The notes below the pieces were generated by a model. The model was not told where the DNA came from. It did no database searches and saw nothing but the letters and a program-made list of their open reading frames with translations. Below are positions 1 through 10,571 of a stretch of DNA of 59,393 nucleotides, piece after piece. The stretch covers positions 1-59,393 of the forward strand of contig CAICTM010000566.1 of assembly GCA_903772945.1 (NCBI GenBank), read 5' to 3'. Position 1 is the first letter of the stretch. Each line of letters opens with the position of its first letter. A program made the position numbers and the translations under genes. This DNA is from Seminavis robusta. Taxonomy: Eukaryota; Bacillariophyta; Bacillariophyceae; Naviculales; Naviculaceae.

Positions 1-21
1 ACTGGTACGTTAACGGTTTCG

Positions 22-62
22 GTGACGGTACCGGTACCGGTACCGGTCGCGGTTACGGTCGC
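22..62. repeat. GGTACC/ACCGGT palindromic simple repeat
   Basis: Short run of alternating GGTACC and ACCGGT units, several of them self-complementary. Shorter versions (TACCGGTACC and close variants) recur in most spacers of this window, for example near 2557, 4648, 15190, 25680, 35942, 47750 and 54470, and are rare inside the genes. Confidence 0.7.
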
Positions 63-1030
63 GTTACCGTATGTGCACGCACACACCTGTACAGACGTTA
101 AAACCCGTTAAATACAGGTTTGGTACTTACGGATACACATGACCGTTGATTCTGCAACTGAAGTGCGGGTACACTATTTTACACAGTAAACGCGAGCGAA
201 TCGGTTTCGGAGTGCAACTGAGGGGGAATCTAAAAGGAGCGTCGTCTCGAGGAGACGTAATTTCATGTGCACCACACCACTGGCACTGGACCCAAAGCCA
301 ATCTCACAGTGCCCATCGAAGGTGGGACAGTGCACACTTCAAGACTTTCAAGCACCAGATGTATTGCTCTGGCATTCGCTTTTCCGATCGATCCGTAGAC
401 TTGACGAAGACCGTCACGAACTATCGTTCATACCCGCTGAGCTTGGATCTTTGCTCCGTGCGCTCCACCTCTGGAGACCCTGCATGCCACATTTGAAGAT
501 GCTGACTATCCTGGAATCTTAGCGGAATTGGGCGCACCGGTTCCGTATTAGAAATGTGCTCCATACTTGACTGGTGATGGCTCGTACACAGGCCATGAAG
601 AAATTGCATGGCAGTTTTCCACGGCTTCAGCCATGAGCTAGCTAACCACTGAAGGTGACCAGGTATGAGTGCGGCGTTCCGTAAAGAAGGAAGACTGCAC
701 CATCTAGCTAGCAACGGTCCCCGCAACTGAAAGTTACCAGCAGTACGAGTTCCTGGCGTTGCCTCGCTTTCTCTCGAGCCCCGCTCTGCCGAGGAAAGGG
801 GGCGAGAGCTCTGGCAGCAAGACTGCCCAGGTAAAGAGGTTCCAAAGACCTCACGAATTTCGCAGCGTCGCAAGTGCCAGAGCAGTCGGGTGTGGCCATG
901 TGTGGCTCGACTCAAGCATTTTGCTTCGACCACATGTGGTACACCAGAGACGCTGGTTGGTATCTCCTAAAGGTACAGTACTTGCAATTTCCCCCTTTGT
1001 TTTTGATCCGTTCGTCATGCTTAGACGTGA

Positions 1031-1112
1031 CTGCTCTCAGAGTTGAACAAGAGTGCCAGTACTTCATCGACATCAATTAATTGTAAGACCCTGGCTTTGT
1101 CCCTTGAACATG
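1031..1112 (+). repeat. dispersed direct repeat, copy A
   Basis: Shares a common core with 2331-2433 (gagtgccagta, then aagaccctggc, then cttgaac at similar spacing). The two copies flank the MITE in the same orientation. They are diverged, so this is an old duplication or two members of a repeat family. Confidence 0.5.
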
Positions 1113-1758
1113 GTACCTGGTACAGTACGTGCCACTGTCTGTGGCTTGTTACAAAGGTACATGTAGATAAAGATACTGTAGGACGTGGGAGCACTCATAC
1201 CGGTACACACGTAAAACTCGCAGTCGTATTGTCGGCGAAGCTGCACATTTAAACATGTGCGAGGTCGCAACTTCCCCTTTTTCCGCGACCACAACGGCGA
1301 CGCTCCTGGTTCCTAGACTATACGATACGAGTACTACATGCCTCCCTTGACATTAAAAGAGAGTCCGAGATAACATGTCGAGTGCTGAGGTTTGCTGGAA
1401 TGTTAAGATACTTGAGACACTCAGATCTGCACTAGAGATAAGATAGCCAGTAAGCACTCTCCCTTGGGCACATAAGAGATTGACCGATGATAAAATGACA
1501 CTTTTCTACAATTAAAATGCCTTAAAAACAGGTACCAAAAGTCAAAAGTTTCGCCTCCGGCGGATGATACACTGCTCTTTCCTCTCTTCTCCTTGGGGTA
1601 TGTTCAGTAAGGTGGGAAGCAGAGTTGCAAGTTTGGTATGTACCATACTAATAGTATGGTCAATAGAAATGACAAGAAAGCTAAGATGTTGCCTTTGGAC
1701 CCTGAATTTTAACAAATGCTAAGAAGATTCTCAGTGCAGATATTTGAGTTTTTGCTAA

Positions 1759-2207
1759 GGCCCTGTCCCAACAACTCTTTTTGGGGTTGGGAAATTGGAC
1801 TTTAGGGCCTTCGGTTTGGCCTTGGTCTGCTGGCTTCCCCCAAACAGGCCTTTGCCCTCCTCCCAAATTGGAGCCAATTCGGGTTTGTGCAAATCAATTT
1901 TGAGTTGGTTTGCGCAGAGCCGATTTCGGTTTTTGACTGGGTGTTCGATTTGATTGGTCGATTTGAATCTAACAGGAATTCTGTGTCAACGAACCGGTAC
2001 TCAACTTCAAGTTTAACTTCAAGTATGTTAATTACACTCAAGCCAGCAGGCCCAGCAGCTGCCACAGCCACTCGCAGCAAACCATCCAAATTTGGATCTG
2101 AAAAAAAGAAGTTGGAAGAGGATTTGGGGGGAGGCCACATTGCTTTTCAGTTTAGCCTGCCCAAAGTCCAATTTCCCGACCTGAAAAATAGTTGTTGGGA
2201 CAGAGCC
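1759..2207. mobile_element. Tourist-like (PIF/Harbinger-type) MITE
   Basis: A 449-bp non-coding element bounded by imperfect inverted repeats of roughly 50 bp (about 1759-1808 and 2158-2207). The outer ends read GGCCCTGTCCCAACAACT on the left and, reverse-complemented, GGCTCTGTCCCAACAACT on the right. Both ends are flanked by the trinucleotide TAA (1756-1758 and 2208-2210), which fits a 3-bp target-site duplication. GGC-starting termini plus a TWA-type 3-bp duplication are the hallmarks of PIF/Harbinger-derived Tourist elements. No transposase is encoded, so it would be non-autonomous. The classification is inference; the inverted repeat and the TAA flanks are seen directly. Confidence 0.75.
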
Positions 2208-2330
2208 TAAGATGCCTTCAGGGTTCAAATGAACTTAGAGACATCTTAATATCAAGGGAGGAGTGTACGGACTCCTCGGGACTACAATAATACGAGGTGC
2301 TGGTCCTGCAACTTCCAACTTCCCCTTTGG

Positions 2331-2433
2331 CGCTCTGACTTGAACGTGTGTGAGTGCCAGTACCACACTTCACACTTCATCCACATCCATTGATTGGAAG
2401 ACCCTGGCATCGTCGCTTGTCGCTTGAACGTGT
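2331..2433 (+). repeat. dispersed direct repeat, copy B
   Basis: Partner of the segment at 1031-1112, with the same ordered core words and a short insertion relative to copy A. No coding potential is seen. Confidence 0.5.
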
Positions 2434-2763
2434 TACCCCTGCTGGTTGGATAACACTTATTGCATTTTCCGACAAGGATCCACTGACATTCTCGCGGCCA
2501 TAACAAGAAACTCCATTACTCCATTACATACAGTAGCATTACATGTGTACCGTACCGGTACGAACCAGTGGCTTCCGATCTGCTCGGAATGCTGCATTGG
2601 TTTCATTTAAAAATTGCTACTCCTGCCTTTGCAAGATTTACCAACAAGCGGCATTGCTGATCCCACCAACCTCCCACCAGATCAGAGGGACGCACTCTTC
2701 AGATTAGTCTCATAATTTCAAAATCCTGTCTGCAACCAAACATTGCCAACCAAAACTTATCAA

Positions 2764-4379
2764 ATGAAACTCTTTGCATTCCTACTCACGCTCTCTTCAT
2801 GGGCTCTCAATGGTTCTCTTGCAGACGACGACATGTGTGGTGTGACCAACATCCCTGTTGGTGCGGTGGCTACACCTGCTGATGGAAGCTACTACGACGA
2901 ATCCCGCAAGCAGTGGGCTTCCAGTATGGGGTCCACTTCGATGAGTGATGCCATGTTGAGTCCTGAGGCCATTGTCTACTGCACCGGTGATGAAGAGGTC
3001 CTCAGCATCATCGACTTCGCTTCCCAATGTGGCTACAAGTTGTCGGTTCGAAGTGGAGGTCACCAGTACTCAGGCTACTCCTCGTGTGAAGCTGGAACAC
3101 GCTGCATTCAAGTTGACGTGTCGGGGATCAAATCATTCTCGTACGACGACGATAGTAACCTCGCAACTCTTGGTGCTGGGCTCAAGGTTGACGAAGTCAC
3201 ATGGAATCTCTTCCCACTTGGTCTCGTTCTCCCAATGGGCATCTGCAACTCTGTGGGACTTGGTGGCCACCTCCAATCCTCAAGTCTTGGATTCTTTGCT
3301 AGCTCCTTTGGGTTGGGAATGGATCTGGTCAGGTCATTTCGTATTGCCACTGCTGACGGAACCATCCAGACTGTAACCCCCGACAGCAACCCAGATCTCT
3401 ACAAAGCAGTGCTGGGAGCTGGGGTGTTGTTCTGGACTATACGGTCGAACCCATCAAGTCTGTCGACTATCCACATGCTGCTGGCTTCACCTTTGTTTGG
3501 CCTTACACCCACGATCTTTTGGTTGCCCTTGGTCAGAAGTATGTGGACATCGCCAGCATGCCGGAGATTGCCAACGACGCTATGCCTTTTCTGGTTGTCG
3601 CCCCCCGGGAGCAAGCCCCCACCAGCGGAGATTTTACGCATTACATCACGCTCATCGTTTCTTGGACGGGGAAGGACAACGGACCTCTCTTTGACAACTT
3701 TGATGCCGAAAGCCCAAATGAGAAGTATGCCACATATATCCAACCTTTCCGAGATATTGCAGAGCCTGCAATCATCAACTTGAATCAACCCGTCCCTATC
3801 CACAATCAGATGGCTGGGTTTGCCTTTGACTTCAACCAGCAGCCGTTCCGATACCATGTAGCTAGCATAAGCACAGATGACTATAGCCTTGATGCCAGCT
3901 ACTGGGAAATGGTGGCCACGGAAGTGGACGACCGACTCGCCATGGACAATCTCTATTCGTCGTTGCAGTTCCAAGGCTACGGCGGAGCTGGGGATGGTAG
4001 CCAGTTCAATCGCAATACTGGGTTGAACTCATTCCCTTTCCGAGACTTGAAGATTCACTTTGATGACTGGGTGTTCTTTCTCGACGATGATCAAGAAGAA
4101 GTTGCCCGAGGACGAGTCAATGGCTTGCGAGACAGCACCGAAAGCTACTGGCGCGACCCCAGTGGAACCGAAGGCTTCTGGATGACTACCCGGACCACCG
4201 ACGTCGAAGATTTGACCACGAAAGATGATCTTTGGAAAGAGTTCTACCCCGACCGAGCCACGTTCATGTCACTCCAAGACGTAAAGGAACGGGTGGATCC
4301 ATGCAACGTCTTTAGCTCGGACACCACAATTCCACTCAAAGATAGTTCCAACAAAAAGGACTGTCCTTCGTATCCTTGA
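2764..4379 (+). pseudogene. berberine-bridge-type FAD-linked oxidase, frameshifted
   Basis: Encodes a secreted flavoprotein oxidase of the FAD_binding_4 plus BBE family. Members use covalently bound FAD to oxidise alcohols, sugars or other small molecules. The ATG at 2764 opens a signal peptide (MKLFAFLLTLSSWALNGSLA). The PP-loop RSGGHQYSGYSS carries the His that normally binds FAD covalently, followed by a VGLGGH motif and, at the C-terminus, the BBE signature VDPCNVF. The reading frame breaks near 3411-3425. Upstream codons run in the frame of 2764 to LYKAVLG. The downstream frame resumes at SWGVVLDYTVEP and stops at 4379. The family motif GG.PG/GNFGVV should lie between them, so a short deletion not divisible by three is the simplest explanation. 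It could be a young pseudogene, an allele or an assembly error. Apart from this break it is full length (about 535 codons). Confidence 0.85.
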
Positions 4380-4446
4380 TCAGCATTCTTGGTGGGAACC
4401 TAGAAAGGACTGTCCGTCGAATTCTTGATCAGTCCTCTTGTTGGGA
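4355..4446 (+). repeat. tandem 43-bp duplication over the oxidase stop codon
   Basis: The segment 4355-4397, which covers the last codons and stop of the oxidase, is repeated at 4404-4446 with 36 of 43 positions matching (period 49). The second copy is downstream of the stop and non-coding. Confidence 0.8.
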
Positions 4447-5351
4447 AATAATAGAAACTTTGGTAACCTAGAAATTGTCATTGAGTTGCTTGAATGTGGA
4501 CTAGGTTTTAACCAACACATAACCGGAACAACTTGTTGGGACGTGAGTAGCACCTGTGCATTGGGGATTCATTCAATTCATTCAGTTGTTTGGAGTTTTT
4601 GGTGGAAGTTTGCTTCCAATGCGGGGTGACTGTGAAACAGCTCGGACCGGTACCTCTAGCTAGGTACATACAGACTGTACTGCATGGAGCTCCACTTCGG
4701 TAGCTCTTCCTACATGTACGGGTACTCAAAACCCCCGTTTACTCTTCCTCTTGTTTCCACCGTGGGAACCCTCACAGCACCCAGCACCGTGGACATACAC
4801 ATGATGCATGTGATGTGATGATGTTGTGTGCCGTTGATCTGGTTCCGTACGATGCATGAATGAATTAGGATCTTCTTCCAAACAGACGCGTGGAAGCAGC
4901 TGCTTTTTGGAAAGAGAAACATCAGGACAGCTTCTGCAGCAAATAGGAGATAGTTTTTGTATTGAATGGTAGAGTTCTGATATTCCTTAGTTTGAGAACA
5001 CAGATGACATCATCTGAAATGACGAGGATGTTTAATTAACAGATTTCAGAAGCCTTTTTTGCTCATAAATGAAGGAACAGATTTTGTTGAAGGGCTGCCG
5101 CTGAGAGGAAGGTGGCAGATGGCTGTTCTTCTTTGCTTTTTTGAAATGACGATTTGCAGATCGAGTTGACGGGGGGAGAAGCTGTTGGTGATGAGTGTGG
5201 GATTGATGGCGTGATGGCTGCATTCTCTTCAATTTTGGAGGTACACAGCCACCGTAGCTAGTAACACACAACTCACAACAACAAGCAACACAAACTCGAA
5301 TAGCAGCAGAAGAAAAGTAACAACACACAAACAGCAGAAAAGATTATCACA
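4447..5351. other. intergenic DNA and 5' leader of the next gene
   Basis: No gene seen. The last 150 bases before 5352 are A/C-rich (acacaca, aacaacaagcaac), typical of a 5' untranslated leader here. Confidence 0.6.
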
Positions 5352-6497
5352 ATGAAGATTCATTCAAAACTGGCTGTGCTTTTGTGGATGGGACTCCCTG
5401 TCAACGCCTTCTACATGACTCGCGCATCAAGAGCCAAGTTTGCCAAAGCTCCCAGTGCCTTTGAAGATGTTCCTGTGGTGGTGGAAGAAACATTGAGTAC
5501 TGACGAAATGGAACAATGGCTTTCAAACATTATGAATCGTGCCAAGCAGGAGCCCATCTTGGCCCAGTTCGAAAAGGATCAGAGCAAAACGCCCATGCCC
5601 TTGAAGGAAGCGGTCAAGGTGGCAGTCCACAATTCCACTCACGATGATCCCGTCTACTTGTCGTCGGTCCGCCAGACGGCCTCTCATGCCTTTACTGAGA
5701 TGGTTCCCTTCTTTCCACTCAAGGAGGCACTCTTTGCCAGTGGTGCTGACGATGACGAAGCAGACAAATTGGATTGGATCAAGTGCTTTTCTCATTTTGC
5801 CAAGGTTCACGATACACTAGTGGTAGCGGGAGCAGGATCCACATCACCGTGTTTGCAGTGTCATGCCTATCAAAAGATGATTCTAGGTGTTGATGGGAGT
5901 CAACTCATTCGCATTGTTCCACCACTCACACAACAACCGAATCCCGCAATGCGATCTAGTGCAGCACCAATGTACATTGAATCGGGCTATGGATTTCCCA
6001 TCAGTACAGGCTTCCATACCAAACACGATCTCTTTCGATTCCGTCATCGTGATGTTGATTGGGAATTGGATCAAATGAAGACACATGGAACAGAAGAATA
6101 CCGCAATCGCTACGACAATCACTTTCAGCATTGGGCCGAAGATCCAACCATGTTCATCCCTTCCATACCCCTCGAAGGACAGGACGAGGACAAGTTTCAT
6201 CATGGAATGTGGCACAGCACCGTCATTTTGCCGGGAGACATGGTTGTGATCCCTCCGGGATGGTGGTATCAGACTTACAATGTAGAACCCAGTGTCTCCA
6301 TTGTCAGTCAACGGTGTGGCGGCAGTTCCATGGCCACCAAGTTCATTCATCATGCATTGGAAATATCCGGTGTCGATCGCATGTTGCGACTCAACGAGGA
6401 CGAGGGGCATTCCGAAGAAGAAGCCATGACCATTGTCAGCGGTCTCTTTGAAGTGCTGGAGGAGCACTACAGCGGCACAAAAAAGAATGCTTACTAA
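5352..6497 (+). CDS. JmjC/cupin-like protein with altered metal ligands, secreted or plastid-directed
   Basis: A 381-residue single-exon protein. The N-terminus is a signal peptide ending PVNA followed by FYMTRASRAKFAKAPSAF, a basic Ser/Ala-rich stretch. A Phe directly after the predicted cleavage site is the diatom plastid-import rule, so chloroplast targeting is plausible. Residues about 150-340 look like the double-stranded beta-helix of the JmjC/cupin_8 family: CHAYQKMILGVDGSQLIRIVPP is split by the usual VxG turn, and GDMVVIPPGWWYQTYNVE matches the GD..FIPPGWWH strand. In active 2-oxoglutarate oxygenases the first motif is HxD and the second ends in His. Here these positions read Q-C-H and Tyr, so Fe(II) binding is doubtful. 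The fold assignment is fairly firm; activity and substrate are unknown. The ATG at 5352 is the first in frame and gives the signal peptide. Confidence 0.85.
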   Translation: MKIHSKLAVLLWMGLPVNAFYMTRASRAKFAKAPSAFEDVPVVVEETLSTDEMEQWLSNIMNRAKQEPILAQFEKDQSKTPMPLKEAVKVAVHNSTHDDPVYLSSVRQTASHAFTEMVPFFPLKEALFASGADDDEADKLDWIKCFSHFAKVHDTLVVAGAGSTSPCLQCHAYQKMILGVDGSQLIRIVPPLTQQPNPAMRSSAAPMYIESGYGFPISTGFHTKHDLFRFRHRDVDWELDQMKTHGTEEYRNRYDNHFQHWAEDPTMFIPSIPLEGQDEDKFHHGMWHSTVILPGDMVVIPPGWWYQTYNVEPSVSIVSQRCGGSSMATKFIHHALEISGVDRMLRLNEDEGHSEEEAMTIVSGLFEVLEEHYSGTKKNAY

Positions 6498-7053
6498 AGC
6501 AGAGAGATGCCCCATGAATACACATGAATGAACTTGCAACAAGAAACTGAAAAAGCTCGTGAAGAATTGAACGAGACGAGAGAAAAAACACACACACAAA
6601 CAATGATACCGGTATTTGCATAGTAGCTAGACCTTTTGATAATATTACATGACATAAAACAGCGAATAACAAAACAAGTAGCACTTTGGGTGCTAAGCGT
6701 CAGGACCGTTTAATCTGTTTGCGCTGTAGTACGATCATTCAGTGGCACTCTTCGCTCAACGTACGGTACACTGCATGCCTAGTAAACTCATCTCGACAGT
6801 GCATTGTCTGGGGGTGATCGTTGCTACTGCGTCTCATTTGTCTGCGTGTGGTTATCTCAAAGCGCTCTCCGCTCTTCTTCCCAGTGGACCAGGCTATGCG
6901 AAAAACCCAGTGTCTAACTCAAGTTACAGTCTCGTGGGCGTTTTCACTCTTTGTGAGGTTCGGGCGCTCTGACAGGAGATTCGGCTTCAGGCAGCAGTGC
7001 TTCGTAACTTTTCTTTTTTACACCATCCCACATCCCCAATCTCTTCCGCTGCC
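6498..7053. other. intergenic DNA between convergent genes
   Basis: Shared 3' region of the plus-strand cupin gene and the minus-strand receptor gene. No additional gene, RNA or element recognised. Confidence 0.6.
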
Positions 7054-10000
7054 CTACCGGTGGTTGCTATGGCTACGAGTGCTTGCGCCTATTCTGAGCT
7101 CTTCAATTTCACGATCTTTCTCCGCCAGCATCGCCTTGAGATTCTCCATCTCCATGTTCACAGCTTCAACTCTAGACTCTTCTTTGCTTGATATCCTGGA
7201 ACCGGTCGTGTTTCGATTGACGTCGGCATAAGATCTGTCAAACGGTGAGCTTACTGCGCTTGGCCCAGCACCCATCCCGGAAGTGTGGACTGCGGACCGG
7301 TTAGCATCTGAGTCGAAGAATTTCGGGATCACGTAGATAAGGACGGTACTTAGAGCATCGAAACTGAAGATCAAACTGCGCAGTTGGGTCAGAATATCCG
7401 CTCTATGGGTTGGAATAAAGCAAAGATGAGACTCGACTCGGTGCAAGCTTCTCCGCGTCAGGATCCCCCAAGTCGTTTTACGTACCGAACCATCGAATCC
7501 AAAAAGTAAGTAACAAGCCGGATGAGCACGAAGACTGCATGCGAATAGATCAAAGCAGCCAATGTTCTTGCCTCTTGAAGCGCCTTGATTTGAACCTTGC
7601 GCATTTGGATGGCAAGCACAGTTGCGGACAAGAGGATCACTGTCATCCACCCCACGCTGATGTAGTACCAAACTTGGGATTCACTTCTGCAGATTTCGTA
7701 CACTTCGATGACAGTTTCGCCTTCCTCGTTCTGGTCATCCGTCAGTTGGTATTCATTGCCTTGCCGAGGCGGGTCAACGGCAGTCCAAATTGTCATAAAA
7801 ACAACCACAAGAACAGTAATGATGGCAACGGCTCCTAGCAATGACTCCCTGGAGAGATTGACGCGGCGCATCTTCTTTGCTGCCATGGAAAGACGCAAAA
7901 TTGCAGCTGCCTTGACCAGAAGTGGCACCAATTCCACCGTATACCCAATGTTGATGATCCATTCCACAGCAACACAGGATGCATCGGATACCGTAAGGAC
8001 CATAATCAGTGCCGCCGTGGAGATGGAAATGGTCCCCACAAGAAGCAACGCGACAAACTCGACTTGCGCCAACATGATACTGCGCTTGCGTCGAAAATGA
8101 TAGACAAGACATGCCGTGACAATTGCCATCAACAAGACCAATCCAGCCAGCGCTGCTGCCGAATACCGCAATCCTTGGTCCGCCTCAGTTTCGAGGGTCC
8201 GCGGATACGAGTTTGGAACAAAGGACATCATGTAATCCATGTTCTCCACTGCAAACTCGCACACTGCTTCCCTCGGATCACCCGACTCTTTCCACTTGTT
8301 GAAGATTTCGGTGAGTTGATATTCTGAGATTCTAAAAAGTTCCAGGACTGTGTTGCTAGGACTATGCAACGCAGGTGGGATGGACGTGTCATAGGTCATG
8401 TCAAACAGATTGGCAATCTTCATCTTGTACAAACTGGCCGTCAAAGTATCGCAGGTCCCCTTTTGCAGATTGGTGGTGGTCTTAAAGTCGGCCGCGCAAC
8501 GATCGCCCCCTTCTTCTCGTGCGCGCAAACATTCTTCGGTCGGTGTTGGCAACATGACCTTTGTAAACTCGGCGTCGCTCCCGTGGAACAGTTGGTGAAG
8601 AGCTTGTGGAGTCCACCATTGCATAATGACATTGTTCTTGGTGGCATTGGCAGCTCTCCAAATGTCATCCATTTGTTGCAATGGGTATCCTCCATTGCCA
8701 GGTTGTGGACCATTGCTTTCCAGCGCAATATTCAAGGCTTGCGTTTGTTCCCACACAAATGCAGGCCAGGAACAAGGATAATCCAGTATATGTCCCGTGC
8801 ACGTTGTCCCGTTGTCACGTGAGCAATCGTTCTTTTCCGTGGCCATGAAATATCCCGTATATACGCCCTCGAAAAAGTACCGTTCCCCTTCTTCTTCCGT
8901 ACTGGGAGCTCGAGCGGCCACGGGGTCGTTGCCAGTACACTGCGTGGTGGACACCTCCTCGCAGTACGTTTTCCAATTGACGGGTCGTTTGAACATCTCT
9001 GCCATTTTGCGTCGATTGTGTTCTCCCGCCATTCCCAGATAACTGGTCAATGTCGGATCTCGTTCGGCGGTGAATTTGGGAATGAACCAACTTTCCATCC
9101 CCAAGGCTCCCAATCCCGTAGGAGCATCAAAGATGCCCCGATAGACGTAATCCGCCAAGACGGAACTTTCTTCCGACGCACATATTTCGGGCACGACATG
9201 GGCACATTCTTGATAGTCCTCCCGCGTATCCTTGCGGGCGCTACGACAATCTCCCAGTTCGTGTCCTCGTTCCATGGAAGGTCGGTAGGTGGAATGAAAG
9301 ACATCCAAGAGGGTCTGGTAGGCATAATCGTACCGTCCTTGTGGATCGTAAAAGTTGACAGTGGTATCGAAAAAGCCCGTTTCGACTGTGGTGGGGACAT
9401 TCATGATTTCCGACAAGATGATTTGCAACACCCATGTTTCGATCAAGACGCTCTCCCAGTCTTGACAAAAGATTCGAATCTCCATGTAGTGATCTTGAAA
9501 GGGAGATTGTCGACAAATGCCTTGTTGGACTGCATCGGGTGGATCTTCCGAATTGCAGACTCGTTGCTTCTTTTGTTGGTACGCTACTGTGGGATCCTTG
9601 CCTAGTTTCTCGTAGAGACATCCATGTTCAAAGCGATTCTTGACGACGCTGCCAGTGGAGGAGGAAGCAGTGGTATCATTCGTCGTCATCATTGGCGTGG
9701 ATCCAGAGTTGTCTTGTGGATTGTTCTGGCTGGTGGTGTTGCTGCTATTGCTAGTTGTTGTGTTTGCCATTGCATTGTCGCTGTCAGTATATGGTTGTTC
9801 TTGCAGGTTCTGTTCTTGTTGTATGGGTGGCTCGACTGATCCAATTTCCCAATAATCATTCACATGTGGATCTTCTTCTTGGTGTTGCAGCAGATTGTTG
9901 TTGTCATGGTGGACATCAAATAAGGTTGCATTCTTGGCATCCACCACGGACTGTACAATACCATTCCGAACAGTCACTTGCCACGGATAGGGTGTATCTT

Positions 10001-10571
10001 GTCGATTGATTTTGATGGAAGACGTGGCTGCTGTATGGCCTGGCAGACCATCGTAGTGGACATTGTAGTCGAACGTGTAGTCAACCACCTCGGAGGCATT
10101 CCACAACGTCTTGGCGTGCGCCAGTTTCAACAGTTGGAGATGATGACTGGGTAATCCGTCCATGGCAATTCCTCCCCCACTGGAACTACTGGATGGTATA
10201 ATGGAGGTGCCTTCTCCCGTCCTCAAATTGGTCACCGTTGCCAGATAGACATTGTCATTGAGCGACAGGACAAATGCTCTCGTCATCATTTCAGCTTCTG
10301 GCCGTTGGTAGTCAATCACAATCTGCTCGGGAAACCCAAAGTCATCGTGATATTGGGCTTGGACACGAGAGACATGCAGCGTGTCATTATTGGCATTGTC
10401 CACCAGCAAGTTCAAGGATTGGTCAATCCGGTCAAACAACTCGGTCACAGTGGGGGCAGGAGATTCCGTCAAGAATGCTCTACTACTAGGAGTAGCCATC
10501 CAAACGACCCAAAGAAAACCCCGCAGCAGGATTACAGAACTCTTGCCGCTCGTCATGGTTGTTCGTCTCAT
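7054..10571 (-). CDS. class C G-protein-coupled receptor with DUF6174-like and solute-binding-like ectodomain
   Basis: Two exons, complement(join(7054..7402,7486..10571)), about 1,144 residues. The ATG at 10571 gives a signal peptide (MRRTTMTSGKSSVILLRGFL...RAF); the open frame upstream starts only with a non-ATG codon. Residues about 35-200 contain two segments resembling DUF6174 (HVSRVQAQYHDDFGFPEQI; PYPWQVTVRNGIVQSVVDA). A poly-Ser/Asn/Thr linker follows. A Cys-rich region to about 790 resembles a type-2 periplasmic solute-binding fold, including DWESVLIETWVLQIILSEIM. Seven membrane helices run from about 800. The last one (STVLIYVIPKFF, carrying the class C PK motif) is in exon 2. The tail ends in a coiled coil (MEMENLKAMLAEKDREIEEL). 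The 83-nt intron 7403-7485 (GTACGT...CCATAG) joins FLDSMV to RADILTQL in frame. Likely a surface sensor; the ligand is unknown. Confidence 0.88.

Larger units (their letters stand above)
1..1758. other. intergenic DNA, no supported gene
   Basis: I see no convincing gene here. It starts with an alternating GGTACC/ACCGGT palindromic stretch (about 22-62). Open frames such as the one on the minus strand at 421-933 have Arg/Ser-rich, unstructured translations without a recognisable motif and look like chance. A segment at about 1031-1112 is repeated in diverged form at about 2331-2433. Confidence 0.6.

Noticed and set aside
421..933. 170-codon minus-strand open frame
   Set aside because: Arg/Ser/Gln-rich without motif, signal or conserved pattern; it overlaps other equally long frames.
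3410..3430. Intron in place of the frameshift in the FAD oxidase
   Set aside because: The conserved motif is missing residues rather than interrupted by extra sequence, and no GT-AG pair removes bases while restoring both halves.
5883..6599. 238-codon minus-strand frame with hydrophobic start
   Set aside because: Lies opposite the well-supported cupin-like gene; composition is that of an antisense shadow.
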